From the NCBI GenBank assembly GCA_021782055.1, contig JAJXVP010000163.1, positions 1 through 6,389 on the forward strand: a stretch of DNA of 6,389 bases, read 5' to 3'. The position numbers were made by a program, and so were the translations under genes. Under the pieces are notes generated by a model that saw nothing but the letters and a program-made list of their open reading frames with translations, searched no databases and was not told the DNA's origin. Positions 1 to 6,389 of the stretch are shown here, in pieces; position 1 is the stretch's first letter, and each line of letters starts with the position of its first letter. Origin of the DNA: a bacterium. GTDB lineage: Bacteria > Spirochaetota > Spirochaetia > JABEVK01.

Positions 1-1
1 C

Positions 2-1297
2 CGGGTTAAGATTGTGGATCCTAAGGCCAGTGGTCAGTTAGAAGATATGAGACGGCTTGGCATTGAAGGAAATCAAATTCAAGTTACCGACCAAAGTCAG
101 CTCACTGAAGAAGTTGTGTATTCTGGGATTGAGCTTTCGTATTTAGATCGCCACGAAGTCTTACCGGTGGTCGACAGCCTTGAAACCTTAGAGTACGACT
201 TAACCAGCCATATCGAAAAACTCATAACCCAGAAGTCGACCTCAGTAGGGCTTATGATTGGCGATCCTTCACGATCGCTGGACAAAGACTATACGATCCT
301 TGAGCGGCAATTGCAGGCCCTCGGCAATTTTCAACAAGTACCTTTAGACCATCCCATTTCCCAGACCCTGAATGCTTTGATTGTTGCTGGCAATGCGGCC
401 ATTGACGACACGACAGCGTACTTCATTGATCAATATATCATGAACGGCGGCAAGGTTCTGATGGCGTTAGATTCGGTGAATGTCGATATTAGTTCGAACA
501 AACCTCCGGTAGTTCTGAAAGACAACCCCGCGCTCAAGTTGCTGGCTTCTTACGGGGTGGAAGAACCTCAAGACCTCGTGCTGGATTCTTACAATAACGT
601 TGTTCAATTCAACTCACAGATGGGTGTGGTTTTACAACGGTACCCCGAATGGCCACAAATCTTAGCGCAAGATGTCAACACTTCAAACCCTGTGACGGCT
701 CACTTTGCAGGGCTTTCTTTGATGTGGCCCAGTCCGCTGACTTTGATCCAAAAACCCGGTATTCAAAGTGAAGTTCTCGTGACCACGAGCCCCAAATCGT
801 GGTTGATGACAAAAGATTTTACGATTGATCCCAACGAAGCCTTAATGAGTTCCATGGATGCTTCTGTTAAAAAGCAGAAGTATCCTGTCGCAGTGGCCTT
901 AACGGGACGTTTCCCCTCGGCTTTCACGACCGCAACCATTCCTAAAGCCCAAGCCAATGCGGATGCGGCACCCTTCCAAAGTTTGAGTCCAGAAACCCGG
1001 TTAATTGTTGTGGGTGGTTCAACCTGGTTGACGGATTTAATGAAGATCACTCAAAGTCAAGCCAATGCCTTATTTGCCTCTTCTGCCGTGGATTGGCTGG
1101 CTCAAGATGATGCCCTTTTAAGCATCAAAACTCGTTCGTATCGTGATCACAGTTTAACAGGGTTACAAGATACTGCCGAACGTCAAGCGGCGGCCTTCAG
1201 CCTGTCCTTTGTCAATATCGCCTTGATTCCTTTGCTGGTGCTGGTGGTAGGTCTAGTACGCTTCTTACGCCGCCGCAGACGCGAGCTTAAAAACTAG
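2..1297 (+). CDS. GldG-like ABC-transporter auxiliary protein (3' part, 5' end cut by window)
   Basis: The frame is open to the left edge, so 431 residues of a longer protein are visible; the N-terminal membrane helix and roughly the first hundred residues typical of the family are missing. The GTG at 14 lies inside the conserved DP-containing strand (residues 1-7, RVKIVDP) and is not the start. Family marks (residues from nt 2): ETLEYDLTSHI at about 61-71, a GATase-like stretch at about 123-159 with IDQYIMNGGKVLMALD, a YPEWPQI...NPVTAHF segment in the middle, and VVGGSTWLTD near the end. A single membrane helix (about 402-421, SFVNIALIPLLVLVVGLVRF) is followed by an arginine-rich tail, which puts the C-terminus in the cytoplasm and the large domain in the periplasm. 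GldG works with the GldA ATPase and GldF permease; those genes would be expected upstream. Cargo outside gliding Bacteroidetes is unknown. Family assignment is firm; gliding function is not implied. Confidence 0.85.
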   Translation, partial: RVKIVDPKASGQLEDMRRLGIEGNQIQVTDQSQLTEEVVYSGIELSYLDRHEVLPVVDSLETLEYDLTSHIEKLITQKSTSVGLMIGDPSRSLDKDYTILERQLQALGNFQQVPLDHPISQTLNALIVAGNAAIDDTTAYFIDQYIMNGGKVLMALDSVNVDISSNKPPVVLKDNPALKLLASYGVEEPQDLVLDSYNNVVQFNSQMGVVLQRYPEWPQILAQDVNTSNPVTAHFAGLSLMWPSPLTLIQKPGIQSEVLVTTSPKSWLMTKDFTIDPNEALMSSMDASVKKQKYPVAVALTGRFPSAFTTATIPKAQANADAAPFQSLSPETRLIVVGGSTWLTDLMKITQSQANALFASSAVDWLAQDDALLSIKTRSYRDHSLTGLQDTAERQAAAFSLSFVNIALIPLLVLVVGLVRFLRRRRRELKN

Positions 1298-1300
1298 GAG
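1296..1300 (+). promoter_or_regulatory. Ribosome binding site of the DUF4340 gene, overlapping the gldG stop
   Basis: AGGAG starts inside the TAG stop codon of the gldG-like gene (1295-1297) and lies 9 nt before the ATG at 1310. A nearer ATG at 1305 opens only eight codons before a stop, so the ATG at 1310 is chosen. The overlap points to co-transcription and probably coupled translation of the two genes. Confidence 0.75.
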
Positions 1301-1309
1301 AACGATGAG

Positions 1310-2257
1310 ATGGAATACCGAAAAAAAATAACAGTCTACAGCGCCATCCTAATTGTTTTGGTTTTGACCGCGCTGGGAGGCTTTTTCTTCAGTCAGCAAG
1401 CCCTGGATGCCCGAGCTTCGCAACAACCGTTATTAGCAGTGTTGAAACCCCAAGAAGCTACCAAGTTGATCATTGATAACGGAACCCCAGACGGAAAGTG
1501 GGTGGTAACCCGCTCTGGGGAGGGCTGGACCGTGACCTATGGGACACAAACGTATCCTGGCAATTCTGAACGTCTGAGTTCCTTTTTAAAGGGCCTGAAC
1601 AAGCTAACCAAGTATCGAAAGGTGGCTGACATCAATACCCAAACGAAATTGGACGTCTACGGCTTAACCAAGCCTCGTACGGTACAAATCTTGAACGCCG
1701 AGGGGAAAGTTTTGGTCAATTTGCAAACAGGCACAACCGATGATACGGGCCGCTATGATTATGTCCGAATCAACGGTCAACCCCAAATCTGGTTGACGGA
1801 ACGAAACCCTCTGACCGTCATGGAACTGGGCTGGAATGCCTGGACGGACCTCAGTTTAATTCCAGGTCAGCTCAAACCCGATGATTTGATCCGCATCAGT
1901 CTTAGTGGAACGATTCACACCCTCGAGAAGAAAACTTACACCCCCTTTGAGCTGATTAAAACGGTGAAGGACAAAAAACCTCAATGGAAGTTGTCCGATG
2001 GGACCTTTCCCAAAACTGCTCAAGATTACGTGGACGGACTACCAGGGTTTAAAGTCAATTCTTACCTGAAGGACGGAGAAACCTACGATCCTGCCAAGGA
2101 TACCCAAGGAATCCTCACGGTGCAGACACAAAACAAAACTTATGTGTTTCATATTGGGATGGAACAAAAAGACGGCCGCATCCCAGCTACGGACGGAACG
2201 CGGAAGTTCTGGCTTTCGACCTGGTCGTTGGATCAAATTCTCTTCCACCAACCTTAA
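1310..2257 (+). CDS. DUF4340 domain protein, membrane-anchored, partner of GldG-type ABC system
   Basis: This 315-residue protein has a positively charged start (MEYRKK) and one hydrophobic helix at about 8-27, then no further membrane segment, so it is probably an inner-membrane anchored periplasmic protein. The DUF4340 signature is clear: LDVYGLTKP at 114-122 followed by a strand and turn with GTTDDTGRYDYVRING (141-156) and WLTER (161-165). The second half (about 190-310) seems to repeat the fold of the first: an I-x-I strand, a W-x-L segment (226-228), an AQDYVDGL helix (237-244) and a closing FWLSTWSLDQIL. The gene follows the gldG-like gene with a 12-nt gap, an arrangement seen in many genomes where DUF4340 proteins accompany ABC-2 permease and GldG genes. 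Its biochemical role is unknown; a structural or cargo-contacting role in the complex is inference. No lipobox cysteine is present. Confidence 0.85.
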   Translation: MEYRKKITVYSAILIVLVLTALGGFFFSQQALDARASQQPLLAVLKPQEATKLIIDNGTPDGKWVVTRSGEGWTVTYGTQTYPGNSERLSSFLKGLNKLTKYRKVADINTQTKLDVYGLTKPRTVQILNAEGKVLVNLQTGTTDDTGRYDYVRINGQPQIWLTERNPLTVMELGWNAWTDLSLIPGQLKPDDLIRISLSGTIHTLEKKTYTPFELIKTVKDKKPQWKLSDGTFPKTAQDYVDGLPGFKVNSYLKDGETYDPAKDTQGILTVQTQNKTYVFHIGMEQKDGRIPATDGTRKFWLSTWSLDQILFHQP

Positions 2258-2278
2258 GACTTGTTTAAGAAGTTCTTG

Positions 2279-2310
2279 AAAAAGCTGCCCCTTACCGGGC
2301 GGCTTTTTTT
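2279..2310. terminator. Bidirectional intrinsic terminator between convergent genes
   Basis: The stem pairs GCTGCCC (2284-2290) with GGGCGGC (2297-2303), seven pairs with one G-U wobble on the plus-strand transcript, around the six-base loop CTTACC. Five A residues precede it (2279-2283) and seven T residues follow it (2304-2310), so it has a U tract when read from either side and the A/T runs can lengthen the stem. It lies 21 nt after the DUF4340 stop and 5 nt after the menA stop, and can serve both transcripts. Confidence 0.88.
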
Positions 2311-2315
2311 AGCTT

Positions 2316-3248
2316 TTAGGGAAAAGCTTTACTCAGCAGTATTCCTAAGGCAAAACCGAAGGCCCAAAGAAAAGAAAGCAACCCAGTTCCTCCCAGTACG
2401 GCATTGAGGGCCGAACCCCGTACACTCCAGATAAGACGGAGGTTTTTGAAAGCTAAAGGTAAAGTCAGCAATACGAGCAGAGTCCACGGTGATACAAGTC
2501 TTATGGTGACGGTGATGAGCAGAACTGCATAGGCGAGAGTCAAACAAAGCAGATATTGTATTTTTGCAAACCTCTCTCCGAAACGTACGGCCAAAGTTCT
2601 TTTATGATGAACTCGATCTTCTGGGATATCCCGGAGATTATTCACCACAAGAATCGCCACAATAATGAGTCCTGGTCCTAGAGACAACAAAAGTGCCGCT
2701 GTCTTTAAAGTACCTGTTTGCAGAAAATAACTCCCTGAAGTTGCAGCAAAGCCAAAGAAGATCAAAACAAAGACATCTCCAAGACCGAGTTTGGCTAGGG
2801 GGAAAGGTCCTGTGGTGTAGCCGATGGATGCGGCGATAGCAAAGACTCCCAAAGCGGAAAGCCAAGGCCAGGCTCCAGGAGCCGTTTGATGGCTATACAT
2901 GATCACGGCAACTCCGACGACTGACGCCAAAAGCAAAACAACTAGGAGGCCCGTTTTGACTTGACGGGGTGAAAGTAAACCTGCCGACGTGACTCTGAGT
3001 GGGCCATGGGTGCGGTTCGTGTCAGCACCGCTTTCAAAATCATAAACATCATTGGCAAGGTTACTGGCTATTTGTAAAGCTAGGGCCACGAAAAAAGCGG
3101 CAAGAGCGGAAAAGAGGTCGAAGTGCTTATCTGCATACGCCAGCGCTGAACCGACGAGTACCCCTGAGGTTGAGGCTGGCAAGGTTTTAGGCCTGGCGGC
3201 TTTAAGCCACGCAGAGAATTGTCTAGGTTTTTGTCGTGTTGAATTCAT
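2316..3248 (-). CDS. menA: 1,4-dihydroxy-2-naphthoate polyprenyltransferase (MenA), UbiA superfamily
   Basis: MenA is an integral inner-membrane enzyme that joins a polyprenyl chain to 1,4-dihydroxy-2-naphthoate, with loss of CO2, giving demethylmenaquinone. The 310 residues match the usual length of about 300. The N-terminal AARPKTLPAS (17-26) is typical of MenA. The first Mg-prenyl-diphosphate motif is at 63-76 (N63, N66, D67, D70, D76 in NLANDVYDFESGAD). SIGYTTGPFPLAKLGLGD (141-158) is the MenA loop. The second Asp motif is at 203-222 (N203, N204, R206, D207, D211, then KRTLAVR). About eight or nine hydrophobic helices are visible. Other UbiA enzymes (UbiA itself, MqnP of the futalosine route) are less likely from these motifs. 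The gene starts two codons after the kinase stop with no good Shine-Dalgarno, so translation is probably coupled to the kinase. No other menaquinone gene is in the window. Confidence 0.9.
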   Translation of the reverse strand: MNSTRQKPRQFSAWLKAARPKTLPASTSGVLVGSALAYADKHFDLFSALAAFFVALALQIASNLANDVYDFESGADTNRTHGPLRVTSAGLLSPRQVKTGLLVVLLLASVVGVAVIMYSHQTAPGAWPWLSALGVFAIAASIGYTTGPFPLAKLGLGDVFVLIFFGFAATSGSYFLQTGTLKTAALLLSLGPGLIIVAILVVNNLRDIPEDRVHHKRTLAVRFGERFAKIQYLLCLTLAYAVLLITVTIRLVSPWTLLVLLTLPLAFKNLRLIWSVRGSALNAVLGGTGLLSFLWAFGFALGILLSKAFP

Positions 3249-3254
3249 ACTTGG

Positions 3255-6128
3255 TTAAGTTTTTTCCAGAGGTCTCAAATATTGGTTAAGAAGCCGCTTC
3301 ATCTCTTCGATGCCAAACGGCTTGCTGAGGCTTGCCGTGAACCCAAACTGAGTTGGCTTTACTAAAATCTCATCTTCTGCATAACCGCTAAAGACAAAGA
3401 TGGGTATGCTCCTATTCCATTCACGGATTTTATCGATGATTTCGCGTCCTCCAGTTTTTCCTGGGATAGTTAAATCAAAAATCATTCCCACGATTTCTTT
3501 CTTATCGGTTTGGTCTTGATGAAAAGCTTCCAGGACGCGATCCCCATCGTCATAGCTGAGAGGGGTATACCCCAGTTGCTGAAGAACCTTTTCCAGAATA
3601 TCACGGATCACTTCTTCATCATCTAGGATAAGAAACTTTCCTTTGCCTTGATGTTTTTCTAAAGGCTTAGAAGGCTCAAAAGATTCTTTTTCGGTCGAAG
3701 CGGGAAGATAAAAATGGAAGGTCGTACCTTCACCAGGTTTTGAAAATACCTCAATGTGACCAGAATGCTTTTTGAGGATGGAAAAACAGGTCGCTAAACC
3801 TAACCCATGGCCGTTAGCTTTTGTCGTAAAAAAGGGATCAAAGATTTTGGTGACCAGTTCTGGAGGAATTCCCGTTCCCGTGTCTTGAACACTCACTTGG
3901 ACATACCGCCCAGGCTTTAAAGGAACAGAATTTCCTTCTAATATCACCTGATTCTTGGCAGAAATTTTTAACATACCACCCTTCGGCATCGCTTGAAGAG
4001 CATTGATCACCAGATTTTCCATGACTTGCGAAATTTGAGCTTTATCGAGTTCACAAAGCCATAAATTCGGGGCGAGGTGGAAATCACTCGCCACGGAAGA
4101 ACCGCTGAGAGCAAAGGCTACTGCTTCTTGAAGTAGGTCGCCCAAAGCCTCTACTTTTTTATGGGGTACACCGCCTTTTGAAAAGGTTAAAAGTTGTTTC
4201 GTGAGGTTCCTGGCTCGGTCCATGGTTTTCCCGGCGGTATCTAAATAAGAAAGAAGAGGGCTGGAAGGGGTACTTTGACGAGCCATCTCCAGGTTCATAT
4301 AAATTCCTGTCAACAAATTATTAAAATCGTGGGCAATACCCCCTGCTAAAATGCCCAAGGACTCAAGCTTTTGCATCTTATTGATTTCTAAATCGAGTTG
4401 ACGTCGTTGTTCTTCGGCTTTTTTTCTTTCTGTAATATCGGAGAAGAGCACGGCGAAGTGCCCTTCTTCAGGACGAAAGGAGATTGTTTCAAAATATTTA
4501 TCAAACTCTTGGGAGTAGTTTTCATAAGTAAACGGAACTCCCGTTAACGCGACCTGTCCAAAGACCTGGATCCAATGTTCTTCGGTATGAGGGAGGACCT
4601 CTAAGACAGTTTTTCCCACGAGCTGTTGCGCTTTTAACCCTGTCAGTTTTTCAAAGGCAGGATTCACTTCCAGATACCGGTAATCGATGGGTTCACCCGC
4701 CTCATTAAAAATCATCTTATGGAGGGCAAAACCCAGCGTGAGATTTTCAAACAGCATGCGGTATTTATTTTCGCTGGTTTTCAAGGCTTGAGCGGCCCGT
4801 TGTCGTTCTGTAATATCGACACTGATGGCGGATACCCCTGTGATAGTTCCACCTGACCAAATGGGGTTTAAAAATACTTCAAAGGTCGAAAGTTCTTGAT
4901 TGAACGGTATGGAAAATTCAAAGTCTTGTTTTTCGCCTCGTAAGGCAGCTTCATACCGAGGACGCCATTGGTTGCGATGTTCTTCTGAAAGGATTTCCAG
5001 GGCATTCATGCCAGGTTTGAGGCTTAGTCCAAAGACCAGTTGATAACTTTCAATAAAAAAGTCATTGAGGATGGTGTAATTCAATTGTCGATCAACAGCC
5101 CATATAGATTCTCGCCGGGTGCGCAGTAAAGCTTCTAAACTGGCTTGAGAACGTTGTAATTGTTCCTCAAACTGTTTGCGGTCCGAAATATCTCGGGTTG
5201 AGGCGTGGATTTCAAAGACTTGATGGGTGAGGGGGTCAAGAATCGTATGACTGGTTGTTTCTAACCAAATGAGGGTTTTGTCTTTGCGAACTCCACGGTA
5301 GCTGACAGAAGTGACAACACTGTCCGCCAGAATATTTTGATGGGAATTTTGTACGGCTTGATGATCCTCGGGGTACACAAAATCATAAGCAGAATGCCCC
5401 AAGAGCTCCTCGGGGCGGTAACCAAGAAGACGTTCACTGGCCGGCGAGGCGTATTCATACGTGCCATCGGCGGCGTGTCGGGTAATCATATCGCTAGAAG
5501 ATTCGGCTAAAAACCGAAACCGAGTTTCGCTTTCTTTCAACTGATCGGTCAAATGGACCAACTCTTCCATGGTTTGATTTTTACTTTGAACAGCATTCAA
5601 GAACATTCCTATTAAAAGAATGCTCACGGGATAAAAAAGAAAGGCTGGCCCAAAGGCCTGAGAAATATTTTGCCCGAGCAAAGTCGTCGACGCAACGGCA
5701 ACACCTAACACCAAAAGTTGAAGCCAAACCCAGCGAAATTTCCAGCGTTGAACGAAAAACGAACAAGCAAGTCCCAAGAGGGTGACCATAAATAGCGTTA
5801 ACGTCGAGAAAGATAAACTCAAAGAAGAGGTGACAATTTTTTCTATCAGAAGGATGAGTGTCACCAAAAGAACGCTGAAAGGTCCAAAGAAAAAGCCGGT
5901 TAATGGGGGAATGCAAAGGGAGCCATCGAGGTGTACTCCCGAAAGTAAGGTAACGGGAAAGCCACTGCTAAACACCGCCAAAGTCCCGAAGAGGAGGCCA
6001 AGAATTCCCTGTGAAAGCCCAGACCGTTCATGGAGAATTTTCCTTGGAAAAAGATTGGTTATGAGGGCCATTAAACTGATCAAAAAGAGATTGGCTCCCA
6101 AGGGAATCATCCAATATGGAAAAAGCAT
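3255..6128 (-). CDS. Membrane hybrid sensor histidine kinase: LytS-like TM region, three PAS, HisKA, HATPase, receiver
   Basis: This 957-residue protein has a complete hybrid-kinase layout. Residues 1-180 hold five or six membrane helices; the SGVHLDGSLCIPPLTGFFFG stretch (63-82) resembles the 5TM-5TMR_LYT sensor of LytS. Three PAS domains follow at about 199-318, 328-443 and 453-568; the first and third are closed by clear DISDR and DITER linkers. The dimerisation domain carries the phospho-accepting H600 in GGIAHDFNNLL. The ATPase domain has the N box (N705, N709), G1 box (D749, G751, G753), F box (763-768) and G2 box (GHGLGLA, 773-779). The C-terminal receiver (about 830-955) has D836, D837, phospho-accepting D885, S914 and K936, so all key residues of both modules are present. 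There is no output domain, so phosphate must pass to a separate partner, not encoded here. The ligand is unknown. The ATG at 6128 is chosen because GGTGA lies just upstream; Met7 has no such site. Confidence 0.93.
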   Translation of the reverse strand: MLFPYWMIPLGANLFLISLMALITNLFPRKILHERSGLSQGILGLLFGTLAVFSSGFPVTLLSGVHLDGSLCIPPLTGFFFGPFSVLLVTLILLIEKIVTSSLSLSFSTLTLFMVTLLGLACSFFVQRWKFRWVWLQLLVLGVAVASTTLLGQNISQAFGPAFLFYPVSILLIGMFLNAVQSKNQTMEELVHLTDQLKESETRFRFLAESSSDMITRHAADGTYEYASPASERLLGYRPEELLGHSAYDFVYPEDHQAVQNSHQNILADSVVTSVSYRGVRKDKTLIWLETTSHTILDPLTHQVFEIHASTRDISDRKQFEEQLQRSQASLEALLRTRRESIWAVDRQLNYTILNDFFIESYQLVFGLSLKPGMNALEILSEEHRNQWRPRYEAALRGEKQDFEFSIPFNQELSTFEVFLNPIWSGGTITGVSAISVDITERQRAAQALKTSENKYRMLFENLTLGFALHKMIFNEAGEPIDYRYLEVNPAFEKLTGLKAQQLVGKTVLEVLPHTEEHWIQVFGQVALTGVPFTYENYSQEFDKYFETISFRPEEGHFAVLFSDITERKKAEEQRRQLDLEINKMQKLESLGILAGGIAHDFNNLLTGIYMNLEMARQSTPSSPLLSYLDTAGKTMDRARNLTKQLLTFSKGGVPHKKVEALGDLLQEAVAFALSGSSVASDFHLAPNLWLCELDKAQISQVMENLVINALQAMPKGGMLKISAKNQVILEGNSVPLKPGRYVQVSVQDTGTGIPPELVTKIFDPFFTTKANGHGLGLATCFSILKKHSGHIEVFSKPGEGTTFHFYLPASTEKESFEPSKPLEKHQGKGKFLILDDEEVIRDILEKVLQQLGYTPLSYDDGDRVLEAFHQDQTDKKEIVGMIFDLTIPGKTGGREIIDKIREWNRSIPIFVFSGYAEDEILVKPTQFGFTASLSKPFGIEEMKRLLNQYLRPLEKT

Positions 6129-6131
6129 TTC

Positions 6132-6136
6132 TCACC
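6132..6136 (-). promoter_or_regulatory. Ribosome binding site of the hybrid kinase gene
   Basis: On the minus strand GGTGA ends 3 nt before the ATG at 6128. It matches the 3' part of the extended Shine-Dalgarno (AAGGAGGTGA), so the short distance corresponds to normal spacing. It supports this start over the in-frame ATG six codons later. Confidence 0.55.
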
Positions 6137-6154
6137 CATTCTTTAATGAATTCA

Positions 6155-6183
6155 ATTCTAATTCTTCGAAAGAAAGGATGCAA
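6155..6183 (-). promoter_or_regulatory. Candidate sigma70-type promoter of the kinase-menA unit
   Basis: Read on the minus strand, TTGCAT (6183-6178, three of six bases of the -35 consensus, keeping TTG) is followed after exactly 17 nt by TAGAAT (6160-6155, five of six of the -10 consensus). A start near 6148 would give a leader of about 20 nt ending at the kinase ATG. The spacer contains the small inverted repeat TTCTT-CGA-AAGAA (6162-6174), which could be an operator or chance. The call rests on pattern matching only. Confidence 0.45.
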
Positions 6184-6240
6184 GAACCTGATTCCAGACG
6201 GAATCTTTGACTTTGGAACCCATCAGCCTCATTTTGTGAG

Positions 6241-6246
6241 AAGGAG
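6241..6246 (+). promoter_or_regulatory. Strong ribosome binding site of the oxidoreductase gene
   Basis: AAGGAG lies 5 nt before the ATG at 6252, a near-consensus Shine-Dalgarno at good spacing, and fixes the start of the rightward gene. No convincing promoter precedes it in the gap. Confidence 0.8.
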
Positions 6247-6251
6247 TAACT

Positions 6252-6389
6252 ATGAAAGCTATAATTATCCGGGCCTTTGGCTCAGCCGAAAACCTAGAGC
6301 TGGCCACTATGCCTAAGCCTGAACCAGGTCCGAAACAAGTCTTAGTCAAGGTGATGGCGGCCTCATTGAACCCGGTGGATTACAAGATT
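6252..6389 (+). CDS. Medium-chain dehydrogenase/reductase, quinone oxidoreductase-like (5' part, cut by window)
   Basis: Only the first 46 codons are visible; the frame is open to the right edge. The protein begins MKAIIIRAFGSAENLEL, followed by PKPEPGPKQVLVKVMAASLNPVDYKI. This is the standard N-terminal GroES-like half of the MDR superfamily: an MKA strand, a P-x-P-x-P-G-x-x-x-V-L-V-K-V strand pair, and the NPVDYKI motif characteristic of the NADPH:quinone reductase/zeta-crystallin branch, which usually lacks catalytic zinc. The expected full length is about 310-340 residues, with a Rossmann NAD(P)H domain beyond the window. The NPVD form, without the GxCxxD seen in zinc alcohol dehydrogenases, favours a quinone or enal reductase, but the substrate cannot be told from this fragment. 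It is divergent from the kinase gene, with 123 nt between the two start codons. Confidence 0.85.
   Translation, partial: MKAIIIRAFGSAENLELATMPKPEPGPKQVLVKVMAASLNPVDYKI

Noticed and set aside
14..16. GTG as start of the first gene
   Set aside because: The frame is open upstream to the window edge and the codons before it (RVKI) continue a conserved strand that ends in the family DP motif, so the gene is truncated by the window, not started here.
1305..1331. ATG at 1305 as the start of the DUF4340 gene
   Set aside because: It is in a different frame and reaches a stop after eight codons; the ATG at 1310 opens the full 315-residue frame.
4428..4818. 13-nt direct repeat TTCTGTAATATCG at 4428-4440 and 4806-4818
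   Set aside because: On the minus strand both copies encode the DITER linker at the end of a PAS domain, so protein conservation explains them; they are not a mobile or regulatory repeat.
6107..6139. Upstream mini-frame of 10 codons overlapping the kinase start on the minus strand (ATG at 6139)
   Set aside because: It has no good ribosome binding site, an unremarkable sequence and a length expected by chance; a leader-peptide role cannot be supported.
5782..6210. 142-codon plus-strand frame opposite the kinase membrane region
   Set aside because: It is antisense to the conserved kinase N-terminus, is rich in Lys and Arg as expected from the complement of hydrophobic codons, and has no domain resemblance.
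6207..6235. Plus-strand promoter for the oxidoreductase gene using TTGACT at 6207-6212
   Set aside because: The -10 position at 17 nt spacing is CATTTT, only three of six matches, and transcription would begin inside the ribosome binding site.
6158..6349. 63-codon minus-strand frame over the divergent gap and the oxidoreductase start
   Set aside because: It lies antisense to the conserved MDR N-terminus, shows no recognisable motif, and overlaps the kinase promoter candidate.

Overview
The window reads as chromosomal DNA of a menaquinone-using, probably Gram-negative bacterium of moderate GC (just under half by eye). Protein families, not a marker gene, support this: a GldG-type ABC-transporter auxiliary protein followed by a DUF4340 protein, a MenA-type prenyltransferase, and a soluble-receiver hybrid histidine kinase of a style common in Deltaproteobacteria and other environmental Gram-negatives. 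No rRNA, tRNA, mobile element, CRISPR array or phage gene is visible, so I do not name a genus.

Layout. (a) 2-2257, plus strand: the 3' part of a gldG-like gene, then a DUF4340 gene whose Shine-Dalgarno overlaps the gldG stop codon. These look like the tail of an operon whose ATPase and permease genes would lie to the left, outside the window. (b) 2258-2315: a short convergent gap with one hairpin carrying A and T runs on its two sides, so it can terminate transcription from both directions. (c) 2316-6128, minus strand: a 957-residue membrane hybrid histidine kinase, transcribed leftwards, followed after only two codons and in the same reading frame by menA. (d) 6129-6251: a 123-nt divergent gap with a fair promoter for the kinase-menA unit and a strong ribosome binding site for the rightward gene. 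(e) 6252-6389, plus strand: the first 46 codons of a medium-chain dehydrogenase/quinone oxidoreductase gene, cut by the window end.

How the genes fit together. The left pair belongs to an envelope ABC system of the Gld type, whose cargo outside Bacteroidetes is not established. The kinase and menA form a two-gene unit, unusual because menA normally sits alone or with other quinone genes. A redox or quinone link is possible but is only inference; the divergent gene being in a family that includes quinone reductases is suggestive but weak, since that family is very broad.

All genes belong to known families and look intact apart from the two cut by the window edges. I found no convincing evidence of a wholly new system. 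The items most worth checking are the in-frame kinase-menA junction and the gldG-DUF4340 pair.
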